Origin: Balanoglossus misakiensis | Lineage: Eukaryota; Hemichordata | Assembly: GCA_040954595.2 (NCBI GenBank) | Contig: CM082590.2 | Location: forward strand, 3,596,001 to 3,660,000 | Length of the DNA stretch: 64,000 bases | Direction of reading: 5' to 3' | Part shown: in pieces, positions 20,601 through 34,500 of the stretch | How the letters are laid out: every line of letters starts with the position of its first letter | Position numbering within the stretch: the first letter of the stretch is position 1 | Program-made: the position numbers and the translations under genes | Notes under the pieces: model-generated | The model's input: only the letters and a program-made list of their open reading frames with translations | Told to the model about the DNA's origin: nothing | The model's database searches: none

Positions 20601-23600
20601 TGGTGGGAAAGCATTTAAAATTAAAGCTGCAAGCAGCATTGAAGGGGCCCAAGCATAGAGTTAATAACCATTAGACTCCATTCAGGGTTGTACCGTTCAA
20701 ATGCGTAGGCTGTATTTGCTCTCGATGTTGAGATATGGGGAAGTAGGCAACCACCCGAAATGCATGTCCTACAAGTACAAACACAACAACCAAAGGTGAA
20801 CTTCTACGTTGTAAGTACTTCAGTAAGTACTTCAAAGGTCAGGTGAGGGTACCCAAAAATTAGGATTCTTATTTGGTTCATATTCAAGACAACGGAAAAT
20901 CCTCGCCCTTTGGGTTAGTCAAATTAGATATGGCCATAATAATGAGTTACGCAAGTAAGTTACAGGTGGCCCCAGGAATTTAGCATTTCATGACTTAGAG
21001 GGTCCTTCCCTACCCCTCCTGGCTATATATGATGTGCATGCTAACATATGGAAAGCAGGTCAATGGACACCTGAGGTCACCCAAATATTTGCCAAAAAAT
21101 GTTCATTCCTGTTTATGTCATGTGCAACAAATCCTACATTTGCAGCCCTTTCACTTTGCCTACCATTAGGTATGCACGTAATACATGAATCAAGCAGGTG
21201 TCACAGGTATCCCCCTGTATTTGGCATTTCATGATAGTTTAATCCCTCCAAATACCAAAGCTGCACCTCAGTGTACAACGTGCTGAGATATGGCACTGTA
21301 CGACAGAGGTCATCCAAATCACCTTATACATTTGGGCAAAAACCAACTGACACTTACATTCGTCCCTGTGGAACAAAAACCACACATATCGCCCTGTTGG
21401 TTAGTGTCCAATTAAATGTACAAAATCAATGACTTAGGCAGGTGCAACAGGTGACCCCGCCTTTGGTATATCATTATGGTCCCATCCGTATATCCCCCCC
21501 CCCCCCCAGCCAAAGCTGCATGCATCTGCTGTTATTCACTAAGCAAAAGTAGGTGAAATGTCACATAAGGTCGCCCACAACTTGACAGGAAAATCGGACT
21601 TCATTTTGATCCATGTGCAACAAATACCACGCTAGCATCCCTTTCATTGACCCCACAATTACGCATGCACATAATTGAGTTACGCAGGTGTCACAGGTGA
21701 CCCCCGAATCGGGCGTATTTTTTTGGTCCCATACAGCTGCATGAAGCTGTGTGCCATTACGGGGGACCTGATAACCCCCACGGCCACCTGCGGGCAGAAC
21801 CCCATACTGAACGTCCAGTTGCAACGTCACGACTGAAGTAGGAACTTTTGAACGGCAACGAAGCCTGATCTCTGATTATTGCTGGTACCATACTCCCTTC
21901 GTGCAAGAAAATCACTGGTCTGCTTAAGTATTTCGGCCAATTTCCCGAACTACTATCCAGTACATGTGACTCCCACAACATTAGCGACTGAGGGTCAAAG
22001 TCAGCAGCCGCATTACATTGAATGTTAACCAGTGTAGCCGGGTCTAGATAGAAACATTTGAACGGCAACAGCTAACAAACTCAGCGTAATTCAATGAAAC
22101 GCCGTAACACAGCCTGAACTCCGATAATGTGTTGTTCCAAAATTCATTCCGTGGAAAATAATCACTGGTCTGTTTACGTATTTCAGCCGATTTTCCAAGG
22201 ACTACTGCAACTGCAACCCGCCTGCTAATGAGATCTCCACAACATTACGTAATGATGGTCAAAGTCCGATGCCCCAGTGTTCGCCCTCAGCCCACCAAAA
22301 ATGCGAAAAATATTACAAAAATCTTCTTCTCAAAAATCGACGTGGCCTAGAACCTTGAAATTTGGCACAGGGGATTTTGGCCACATGGTCTACAAAAATC
22401 GCGAAAAGAATGTACATTCCCCCATTAACGTGCAAATTAGGTCAATTTGAAAATTTCGCTCGATTATAGCCACCAAGTCACGTGACTAATTACAAATTCA
22501 AAGGGCAGGTGCACAAGTACTCATGGGCCCCAACCACCGTGCCAAATTTGGTAGGCAAAGCTGCCGGAATTTCAGAGAAAAACGGGAGCAAAAAGGAAGA
22601 AGACAAACTCAGAAAGGGACCAAGCGCCTGAGCTTGGTCCCCTAATAAAGTTGGGCGTGACTACGGCAACACGCTAAATTCTAACAGGAACATTGCGATC
22701 GTACTGTTGAACTTGTAGGGCTTCCCAACAGCCAGCAATCTGGACTTATCAATTGAAGACCTAGCTGTGGAAACGCAGCTGTTCCACCAGGAATTAGTAT
22801 TCCCCTCCCCCCGGTGGAACAGCTGCATTTCCACAGCTACTGAAGATCCAACTCCGAAAAAGTTGGATTTTCAGAAATTTAATTCCACTTTCCTCGTGCA
22901 ACGGAAGATTCGGAACGTGTTTTGCTTTCCAAAAATCTACGCTGGACGCCCATTTGTGTAATACGCCCTTTACAGTAACAATAAACTTCACCCTGAAATG
23001 CCTACACTAGATGATTTCATGTCTTCGTACAAACACAGAGAAATAAACTGTCAGGTTTAATCCCCCTGAAATTTTTCCTTGCCTTTATGCAAAATACAGA
23101 ATGATTTTCAAGACATCGACCGACCATGTTGTGGAAAGTGTCCGCGACTGTTTAGCCAAAATCACGAAACTTATTATAGGCTTATATGAGTATTTGAGAA
23201 CAGATAAACAGTTAGGCGTAGGTCACACTATATAGGGCTCACTCGATATACTCGTGTCATCAATGGCGCGATTCAAGCGCCTGTACCACCTGTTGCAGTC
23301 GTCTCTACAACAAGCTGACTGACTAAATATACTTGGAATCGGACAACAGTGTGATAAGGTTTATCAGCGGAATCTAACCGACGTGCCAAGCTCAATGCAA
23401 GTTGGACCTGGATACTTTTTACAGCAAACTGTCTTTTAATCAATGTACTTTACTCTTTCTGCGACAACTGCAAGAAATATAATTTTTTGAATCTGACAAG
23501 TTCGAAATCTCCAGCAGAATGAAAGAACCCGAAGTTGATACAAGTGCATTTGGAAATGTTTGAGTGATCTGCGTGGGTAGTTATCGTTTTTTTATTCTAG

Positions 23601-26600
23601 CAATACCCTTGTAGCAATAAAATATTTGACGACAATGTGGCTATCAAAATCGCAAAGGTTTTCGTTTTATACATAAGTATGCCCCGACATGGTAGGACTC
23701 TGTGGAGAAATATTTGACGAGTGTTTTGTTTCCAGATCTTATATCACTTGACTATAAATCAACAATGTCAGCGTACCTACACGGCAGCCACAATTAACGC
23801 AATCGAGCCAAACACGCCACTAATCATAATCCCTGCTGTCCTCTTTTACTCCTGTGTTGGGAGAAGCAACTAGAAGGAAATCTCCTTGCTCAAGAACACG
23901 AACACAACTACTGTGGAAAGGTTTGGACACGTCAAAGGATTCCAAGTAGAACATGAGAAATTTCTACTAGGTCAATATGCCGACGATTCATTCTTATTTC
24001 TAGATGGATCACAAAGCTCATTACAGGAAGTGCTTTTAATACTAAAACAATTTTCTTTGATTTCCGGTCTTCGTCCAAATTTTGAGAAAACAAAAGCTAT
24101 TTGGTTTGGTTCGAGAGCATACTGTAATGAACAATTAGAAACTGATTATAATATTCATTGGTCTGACGAACCTTTCACCCTGCTTGGAATTACCTTTGAC
24201 GTCAAATTAGAGAAATACGAAAAACTGAACTATATTCCGGAAATTGATTCAATTAAACGACTTTTGAATATGTGGTCCATGCGGCCACTGACATTGCGTG
24301 GAAAAATATGTGTTGTTAAGACATTGGCAGTACCTAAGCTCATTCATATCATGTCAATACTACCAAAGATGTCGATTTCACTGCTACAACAGTTAAATGA
24401 TGCATTTTCAAGCTTTATTTGGAATAACAGACAAGCAAAAATTAATAGGCTCAGGCTGTGCTGTGATATTCAAAATGGTGGATTGAATATGGTAGATTTG
24501 TCAACATTGGCTGATTCGCTCCATATATCATGGTTATACAGATTGATGGATTTTAAACCGGGACAATGGAAACAATTATTTAATATTACATGTGGGTTCA
24601 GTGGACACTGTTTTCCCTACTTCACTGCGCAAATTGCTAAAAAAGTGGCCTTTACTTACTTTAGTCAAAATGTATTTTGGAAAAACACGCTGATCACGTG
24701 GTTTCCCATAAATAAAGAAATCCAGGCCAGAGGGTCAATTTCAGAGTGCCTCTGGGCAAATCCAAATGTTTTAATCGGTGATAAAATAGTGCATTATCTA
24801 ACCTGGCACCAACAGGGTATTTGTAACTTCAAAGACCTTTTAGATGAAAAACATTGTATAATGGACTTTAAAGATCTCAGGAAAAAAATTGATCTGCCCA
24901 ACTCTGAAGTGTTTAAGTATATGTGTCTCATTGACGCCATACCGAGACAGTGCTGAAAAGAACCCAAATCAATTAAATAACAACCAACTGTTCATATCAG
25001 GAAAAGTTTGTAGGCAAGTTTATTTAAACCTTTTTCAAAATTGTACAATGAAAAGAGCAAAATCTCAAAGCAGCACAACGAAATGGATAGAGGAATTCAA
25101 TCTGAATGAAGGGCTAACAAAATTCTTTCCACTTATTTTCAAAATCACAGATGACACAGCACTGCAAAGTTTCCAGTATAAAATATTAACTCGAATCATA
25201 GATACAAATAGATTTCTAAGAATAAGAAATGTAATTGATTCAGACAAATGTACTTTCTGTCATCTTTGGACTGAAGACATAATTCATCTTTTCTTTGAAT
25301 GTGAATATGTCCTACAATTCTGGGGAGATATTGAATTAGTTCTTCTTCGAAATTGTAATATTCAACTTACTCTATCACCAGAGAATGTAATTTTGGGAAA
25401 GATCAAGGAAGACAACTTTTCACTTGTCAATTTGGTCATTCTTTTAGGTAAGAAACATATATACGAATGTAAGAAACAACACAAAATACCAAATATACAA
25501 TATTTTATGAAATGGGTACAACAAAAAATTGAAATTGAAAAATGTAAAATGAAATTAATAGAATTTTACAAAATGAACCCTGGTCCCAAATGGAAAAAAA
25601 AAAAAAAAAAAAAAAGGTTTGGACCCGCGATTCTTTGATTGGAGAGCCCAATCTTAAGCTGAAGTTGGTCCTCTGCCATTAGGGAAGTCACATGAGCAAT
25701 ATCTGTGTCGTTATCAAAGTAGGAAGGAATTTCGTTTCGTTCACGTGTTAGGGAGGTGTCAGCTTTAACATGGATGGTGTTGTCCCTGGAATATGCTTTT
25801 GATGAAAATGTCAGCGTACAAACATTGAAGTGACATTGAGGCTGATAAAAACAACAACAGTGAAACAGTGTCCAACAGAATCCGTGATAAATTTCGTCCA
25901 ACACACTCAATACAGGTTTCATATTCCACATTTGAAACAAATTTTGACAATTTTTACTGAGAAGGAAACATGAGGGGAAAGAAGCAAGTGCGGTTCATCA
26001 GTTATTGTGCCGTAAAATTAACCCAGCGCCAGGCTTTGAGTCTATTGACACCATTTGGTGTGACCATGAAGTAACGTCAAAATCATTGTGAAGTTTTACA
26101 AAGTTTGCATAACGAGGAAATCCTAGAATAACACTGCCCGACCATTGCTCACTGATTCAACAGCTTCAGTAGTATTCAATAATGCATCATCTAAAGGTTC
26201 CTGTTCTCAAGACGTTGAAATTTGCTTTAGACACAATTTTGGATTCAGTTTCTGGTTCAAGAAAGTAAATGTTATCAATTTTAACTCTATAAACAGTCTT
26301 TAGATTAATGGAATAATATTAAATATGCCCCATCGAAAAAAATTTGGAGCATTTTACTAATTTCTCTTGTCAAAAGCCACCGATCTTACCGATTTATGAA
26401 AACAAACCACGGTAATAAAATGACCATTCCCCACTGGTGTACACGTGGTTTTGATGTCTAAAGCTACAATGTTGTCTACAACTTCACCGCCATTGAATGA
26501 AAACAAAACAAGAATCAATGTTATCAAATTTAACTCTGACACCGTGATTAGGTCAATAGAAAAATATTAAATAGGCCCGACCGACAAATATTTGGAGCAT

Positions 26601-28500
26601 ATCACAAATTTCTAAAGTGTCAAAAGTTACCGAATTACCCATTTATGAAAAAAAAACACGGTAATAAAATGACAAAACCCTGCAGGTATATACTGTACAC
26701 GTGGTTTGGATGTTTAAAGCTATATTGTCTCCAACTTCAACGCTATTGAATAGATACAAAACAAAAATCATTTCCACACAGTCAGCCAGTATGTTGGGAG
26801 TCAGAATAATCTTATGTACTTTCACGGCCAATGACCATCCACCTGATGTACCCGACAATATCAACGGAAAAAGGGGTGATAAACGTTGGAATTTCGCGAA
26901 TGTACGTGAATATTTCCAGAAAGAGACAAAATTCTTGCCTAACTTAAACAGGAAGAGTCAGTTATGTCCACAATGCATATTAAAAAGTCGCCCCGGACCG
27001 CCATATTTAAATCAAATTTCGGGCAAAATCCTCAACATATCAAATCCCTCGTCAGAAGAGAGAAAAGGGAGTTGAGCTTAATACTACAGCTAAAGACCAC
27101 ACTACCCAGACAGTTCCACTGTGGTCACAGTTTCCACTAAATGACAGGAAATCACCAAACGAAATTAGTAATGTTTCCACTCTCCCCAGAAATTCTCGGC
27201 CAGCGACTGTATAGACAGGAGAATAAAGCAAAGGTGACGTGTAGCCCCACGCTTCACTGTGTAAACCGCGCCAGGGATCTACCTCACCGTTTACAGAAAG
27301 TACTCGCGATGCAAACTTATCACAACAATGAACCGCTGCTGCTTCACCCTAAACTTACGCGATTCTCAAATTACTTCCTTGTCAATATCGTCAAAATCAA
27401 AACACATCCCTTTGTTATCAGACATGTTAGGCATATTTTTCAAAATAACTTCAACGGGTGCAGGTGGGAAGAATGCAAATTGAGCATACGGTCCGACCCC
27501 AATATTTTTTTTTCTAATCATCAAACGTTTCTGCGCCACACACACTACACACGCACATACTAACACACACAATATCTTTAAACGAAAACTTGTCCCCCAA
27601 AGTAAAGCCACCAAAACAACTCAATCTATAACGCCTACATCACCTTGTGCAATGAGGCCGGTTCTAACTTACCTTGTTTTGTATGTTGACAGAGCATTTG
27701 GCTTTCAGTAATAACAGTGCTGCTCCTTCCTGACCCAACTTTGCTGCAAGATGTATAGGTGCGTCACCAAGCTGTAAAATACAAAGACATATCAAACATC
27801 AACACTGCAGTACTAGTTAATGAATGTGGCATTCTTATGAATCATAATAAGCAATCCGGTACTTTTTCGGGGCTTTATTTTGAAGATTTACGTAATGATG
27901 CACATTAAATAGAAAACTGTTGAGTTTGTTATTTATTATTACAATACCTTTCATATCACTAGTGATACACTTTTCAAGGGGGACACCGTGACAGTTGTTA
28001 TGATTAATGGTTTATGTGTACAACAACCTTTACATCAGAGAAGCAATATTGTTTCCGATGGGTTGTTGAGAATGTTGCTACATAAATTCGCCTTATGTGC
28101 AAATGCCGGATATTTCACCACTTTGGGGAAAAGTGTCCTGCGGCATAATCAGTCTATAATGGTATTGGACCGTAAGATAAATCTTAGGATTTTAGCCTTC
28201 CCAAACGAAAGTTTCTTTTGATGTGGCCATTTCTAATGTCAAAGTCGAATATCTCAGTATCCCTTTACGAAAATATTTCAGTGCCTATGATGACATATTT
28301 CAATCGATCTGTCGTTGATGGGGTGTTTTTACAGGACCTTGAAGGATTTAGCCTGGAGCAGGGCACCTCGATTCAACCATTCACTTTATTGTACTCAGGA
28401 GTGACGCTGGGCGACCATACAACGTTGGGCGATCTCCTTTAAAAGTTATTTACAACATCGACAAACAACAGCAAGGAATGCTTCATTGTGTTTTAAAAAT

Positions 28501-28535
<35 letters not shown>

Positions 28536-31500
28536 TTCATCAACAACAACAACAACAAACAAACAATCACACTCCACTGTAAGTTTACAGCGATGCATGT
28601 ACAGATATTACATGACTGCGATCGCCATGCAACCACAGGTAACTATTACGCGAGTGGCACTGTGTGCACACTCAAATCTCTCTATTTTGAGATAATCCGA
28701 ACTGATATTTGGTGTCAATTCAAATACGCGAAATCGAACATTATAAGAGGTTGTTAAACGAAGTGAAATGTGAGATGGCCTTCACGAGTACCACTGCTTT
28801 AACCCACGGACTGTACTGCTCAGATCCGTCTGCACCGAAAATGATATTCTTATACACAAAACAAACAGATGGAACACACAGTAGCTATTTCTACAATGAA
28901 ATGCTATGTGTTAAATCATTTCTATACATGTGAAAACTGTTTCATCACGTTTTATGAACGGAGGGATCTTCACAAATCTACTGTATGCAAACCACGCCTC
29001 TGGTTGGAATTTACTTGAGTATTGGAATGTGACAGTCGGGACAATTTTCAGTGTTTTCTTGTGTTAAACTTTAAGTTCTCGTGGGGCTGAGACTGACATA
29101 AGACGGCATTACGATAGTGATAGTACGAGCACGAGCATCATTTTGTCAGTAGGACTGCCGCTTGTAGTGAGGGCGGCGTAACCAAAATTTTCATATCGAG
29201 TGGCTCAGATGGGCGTTTATGTGTAATAGACAAATTCCGATAGAGAGCCACTAAATATCTGTTAACGTTAAATGGTGGCCATGGCAACTATTTTAAAACT
29301 AGTTTAATTATACAGTAGTAAAAAGCGTTAGCGTTACGTCCAAAAGAAGTCGACCACTTCCCCATTGTTAGTTTGCGTTCCATGCGTTACACGGCCTCCA
29401 CCGGTCGCCTACCGCCGGGAACTCACAGACCTGTACGCAGGGCTAGGAACACACATTCATGTACGCACAGAAACATACGCCACAACCCAACACAGAACTC
29501 AGCACTCGGCATGAACTGAAATAGGCGAATGCTCAAGCAAAGCCAGAGTTATGACCGCATGTACATGTAGACTCATACACGGCCGCCAAGCAGAAAATTC
29601 GTTTCTGGATTTTAACAAATAACATCGGAGGAGGCAAGTGACAGGCAAACATCAGGAAACAGATTATTTCTCATGGAACGCGGATACGGTTTGATTTAAA
29701 TATTACCTACACGTGGTGGGAAAGTATTTAATATAAAATCGAATATATTTAATATAACGCATGGTGACAGCAAGCCAAGTTCTGACAGGAACATTGCGAT
29801 ATTATTGGTGAACTTGTAGGGCTTCCTTGCAGCCAGCAATGCGCGGAATTAGCATATCCTCCGGCGGAACAGCTGCATTTCCACAACTACTGAACCCAGC
29901 TCTGAAAAGGTTGGATTTTCAGAAATTTGCACTTACTTTCATTCCATTCTTCGTACAACGGAAGATGTGGAACATGTTTTGCTTTACAAAAATCTACGCT
30001 TTTCACTAGCTCCCCCCTTCATTTGCATAATACGCCCTTTTCGGTAAAAACAAACTGTACCAGGAAACGCCTACACTAGATAATTTCATGTCTTCGTACA
30101 AACACAGATAAATAAACTGTCAGGTTTAATCCCCCGGAAATTTTTCCTTGCCTCAATGCAAAGTACACAATGATTTTTCAAGACATCGACCAACCGCGTT
30201 ATGGCAAGTGTCCACGGCTGTTTAGCCAACATCGCGAAACTTATTATAGGCTTATATTGAGCATTTGTGAACAGATAAACAGTTAGGTGTAGGTCACACT
30301 ATACATGTATAGTGGCTTAGTTGATATACTTGTGTCAACAATGGCGCGATTCAAGCGCCTGTACTACCTGTTGCAGTCACCTCTACAACAAGCTGACTGA
30401 CTAAAATACTTGGAATCGGACAACAGTGTGATAAGGTTTATCAGCGGAATATAACCGGCGTGCCAAGCTCAATGCAATGCAGGGCCGTGTTAACGCAGAT
30501 TTGAGTCTTAGCAAGGCTGGCTTCTCTAGCTTGAGTGGTCGTCGCGTCGAGCGCTCTGCATGGAAGATTCACGTTCCCCATACCAGCGCAAACCCCACTG
30601 CACTCGCTACGACCTACTAGGATCTACAGTTGCTGTCATGCCCAGTCTATGCTAAAGGGAAGGGTTCGTCGCGCCGCGTGGGTGTCCCCCCTTGATGAGA
30701 ATATGTCCTCCCATACCAGCACAAACCTCACTGCAGTCGCCACGACCTACTAGGATCTTCAGTTGCTGTCATGCCCAGTCTACGCTAAAGGGAAGGGTTC
30801 GTCGCGCCGCGTGGGTGTCCCCCCTTGATGAGAATATGTCCTCCCATACCAGCACAAACCTCACTGCAGTCGCCAGGACCTACTAGGATCTTCAGTTGCT
30901 GTCATGCCCAATCTACGCTACAGTGGGTTGCTTTGTGCATACAAAAAATAATTCTAAAAATAGAATTTCAGGGATTTGTGGCAAATATTTTTCCAACAAA
31001 CAATGCACACAAGCGCAGCGCGATGAGAGCTTCCGTTTTATAACCAGTTTTTTTATTTTAATGCGGTGTGGCAGGCAATATAATTATTGGTCAGAACTGG
31101 AATAGAAGATTTCTTTCATGCTTTTATCAGTAGAAGGGTCTCTCATTTATTTTACTTATATTACAATACACAGTTATATTAACAATAATATAAATCTGCT
31201 GATCTTAACCTCACATTCAACACAATAAACAACACTCTTTGCTCATTCAATAAAAAAACATTACTTCTTGCTCTGAATGATTGATTTCTTTTTTAAAATC
31301 ATGCTGCAACAATCCATAATTAACGAGACAGGCTGTCATTTTTAAAATAGGTTGTAAAGTCCGGGTCGTTGGGAATAAGGCAGAGGAATAGTCGTTAACT
31401 ATAGTTTTATTTACCTATGTTCAAAAATGTGTGTTATTGATAACAAAACGTGTCCACTGATGTATGAGTGCAGAATATAATGAGTGTCATTACAGTAACT

Positions 31501-34500
31501 TACATTATTCTTCACATCGATGCTGGCACTGGATTGCAGTAGAAGTGTCACCACGCCACCATGGCCATTGGCTGCTGCATTGTGTAACGGTGCCCAATCA
31601 TTCTGTGGGAATACAACAAAAATGCGTCACTGAGCATCCCTGACTATAACCTTCAACTGGAACACGCAATGTTTCATTAAGCATGCACTGTAACACACAT
31701 TCTGAACCATTCATTTTTGAGATGGCACAACATGTTTTGCCGACACTTTTTTTTTTTTTTTTTGGGGGGGGGGGGATAAATTAATAGTAGGATACATCCC
31801 AGACCCCCACGTAATGGACATGAATGCATTATGTGGTGATAGGGCAGTGTAAAAACACATTACTTCTTGCTCTGAATGATTGATTTCTTTTTTAAAATCA
31901 TGCTGCAACAATCTATAATTAACGAGACAGCCTGTCATTGTTAAAATAGGTTTTAAAGTCAGGGTCGTTGGGAATAAGGCAGAGGAATAGTCGTTAACCT
32001 TTTTTTATATTTACCTATGTTCAAAAATGTGTGTTATTGATAACAAAACGTGTCCACTGATGTATGATTGTAGAATAGAATTGGTGTGATCTCAGTAACT
32101 TACATTATCCTTCACATCGATGCTGGCATTGGATTGCAGTAGAAGTCTCACCATGTCACCATTGCCATACCGTGCTGCATAGTGTAACGGTGCCTGACCA
32201 CCCTGTGGGAAATACAACAAAAATGTGTCACTGAAAATCCCTGACTATAACCTTCAAATGGAACACGCAATGTTTCATTAAGCATGCACTGTTACACACA
32301 TTCTGAACCATTCATTTTTGAGATGGCACAACATGTTTTGCCGACACTTTTTTTGGGGGGGGGGGGATAAATTAATAGTAGGATACATCCCAGACCCCCA
32401 CGTAATGGACATGAATGCATTATGTGGTGATAGGGCAGTGTCCTTTGAGGGTACATTAACATCACAGGTATTCTTTTACTTGAGATTTATGATACACGCG
32501 TGTGTTGTTTTCATTGAAGATGTACAATACTTCGAAGTGACAATGATCTAAATATTACAAAAGCCTAGACATCAAGGTAAGACATTTCGGAACCACTATT
32601 GACACTGGAAATCCCTGACTATAACCGTCAAAAGTAAACATGCAATGTCTCATTAAGCATGCACTGTCACACACATTCTGAACATTCATTTTTGAGATGG
32701 CACAACATGTTTTGCCGAAACTTTGTTGTTGTTATTGTTGTTGTTTTTTTTTGGGGGGGGGATAAATTAATAGTAGGATACATCCCAGTCCCCCACGCAA
32801 TGGACATGAATGCATTATGTGGTGATAGGGCTCTGTCCTTTGAGGGTACATTAACATCACACATATTCTTTTACTTGAGATTTATGATACGCGCGTGTGT
32901 TGTTTTCATTTGAAGATACCCTCTATACAAAACCTCAAACTGACAATGATCTAAATTTTATAAAAGATTATAGACAGCAGTTTCATTAGGCATATCCCTT
33001 AAAAGAGCATTGGAGAAATATGCGGAACCACTATTAGCATTCAAATGATTATGGTGGACATCAGCCAGACAACTTTTTTTAGTCTCGCCAGCCAGACCTC
33101 TCTCTCTGTCATTCGACGGCATAGCCACACGAAGTGCGCCACGTGCAGCGAGGCAGGGAGAATTGAGCGTCAAAGACGGCCTCGCCGCTTGAGGCGCACT
33201 TCATGTGCCTGGTCGCGGGGTCGACTGAAAGCGAGGTCTCGCCAGCGAGAAGAACATTTCTTTAGACTGAGTCAGTTTTGTAATGGTTCAGATGACGGTT
33301 TATGAAGGAACTCAACTTTGTATCAGGGTTAAACGTTTACTTTCAAGTCTAACAGCATGTGCTGAGTTGTCTGCTATCATCGTTATTACGTATCAGTAAA
33401 ATAGTGCAATTACGTGTAGTTTTGTAAGAACAATCTAAATTTCCGCCGTGAGAGAGATGTGTTTGAGGGTTTGTTTACCTGCGAATTCATCAATTTTTTT
33501 TAACATTCAGTTAATCCAATTTCTCTCGCTCTGTTGACGCATAAGCCTCACAAAAATTTGGCTATGTTTTATTCTCTTTTTTTCTAGTGAGTTTGAGACA
33601 ATGTCTCTGTTATTCTTTGGTGAACCAGTCGTCTTCTTCTTGGTGCTTGCCTATACGCGTTGCACTGTTGTTTATGTAGCAATTTAAGATGTCACTAGTC
33701 AAAACGGATTATGCAATACAAAGAATAGAACATATATTTCCATGGATAACGACCTAGTTATGTTTAATCTCTTCCATTGTGTTTGGAATATGTTGAATGT
33801 TTCAACAACAGAGTTAAACCATGTTAGAGGAATTATCAGTTTGGACTTCATTGCTGAAAACCTAGTCTTTCTCAAACAGTATGAATTATGCAGCAACTGA
33901 TATGTGGGTGCAGAAGTCTTGATAGGTGAAACGTTTGAGGGATCTCAGCAAATCTGACATTCTATCAGAGACTGAATTTCTTTTTGGTTGCAAGTTTTTT
34001 TTCTATTAACCCACTGATGTACCTCAGCTTACAAGTCGCCCAAAATAGTTGGGTTTGATATGTAAAGTCGTTGTGTCCGTGTCAATTGAAATATCAAGAA
34101 ATATCATGCAAGGGGTGGAGGGAACAGCGTTCAGCCGTCTCGATGGACTCTTGCACGCTCAAATGACGGATGCAACGCACCGAGTGTGTATTGTGTTGAA
34201 AACTGCATCTGCTGGCTCTGAACCTTTAGCCCAACCAAAGTCATCTAAGTAATTAATGCATCGGTACATACAAACATACGACAAACCCAACACAGAACCC
34301 AGCACTCGGCATGAACTGAAAGCAGCAAATGCTGCAGTGAAGCCAGAGTTATGACCGTATGTACATGTAGACTCATACACATCTGAATGTCAAGTTTGCA
34401 TTGGCTTTATGGCTGCCAAACAGAAAGTTTGTTTCAGGGTTTTGACAAATATCTTTGGAGTAGGCAAGTGGCAGGCGCACATCAGGAAACAAATAATATC

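Larger units (their letters stand above)
19717..23399. repeat. 1.6-kb interspersed repeat R1, copy 1, split by a nested element
   Basis: The parts 19717-20619 and 22647-23399 match 28925-30477 in order and orientation. Shared phrases include TTTCATCACGTTTTATG near the start, CCTCTGGTTGGAATTTA, CACACATTC-type sequence, ACAGGAACATTGCGAT, and GTGCCAAGCTCAATGCA at the end. The hairpin-ended element at 20620-22646 interrupts it. No coding frame or terminal inverted repeat was recognised, so the class is unknown. Confidence 0.85.
31250..32920. repeat. ~600-bp tandem duplication carrying an ankyrin exon, with a third exon-less unit
   Basis: Unit 1 (about 31250-31849, exon 5) and unit 2 (about 31850-32530, exon 4) align throughout; TTACTTCTTGCTCTG is at 31261 and 31860. 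The junction AGGGCAGTG/TAAAAACAC is seen at 31850. Unit 3 (about 32590-32920) repeats only the part from CCCTGACTATAACC through the poly-T/poly-G run to GTGTGTTGTTTTCATT and has no exon. The duplication added one ankyrin repeat to the protein without changing frame. Confidence 0.93.

Noticed and set aside
30535-31105. Repeated similar frames of 64-72 codons.
   Set aside because: They are readings of the 133-bp minisatellite, whose period is not a multiple of three.
33045-33305. 86-codon Arg-rich plus-strand frame.
   Set aside because: It lies across the GC-rich foldback sequence and mirrors its inverted repeats; no domain.
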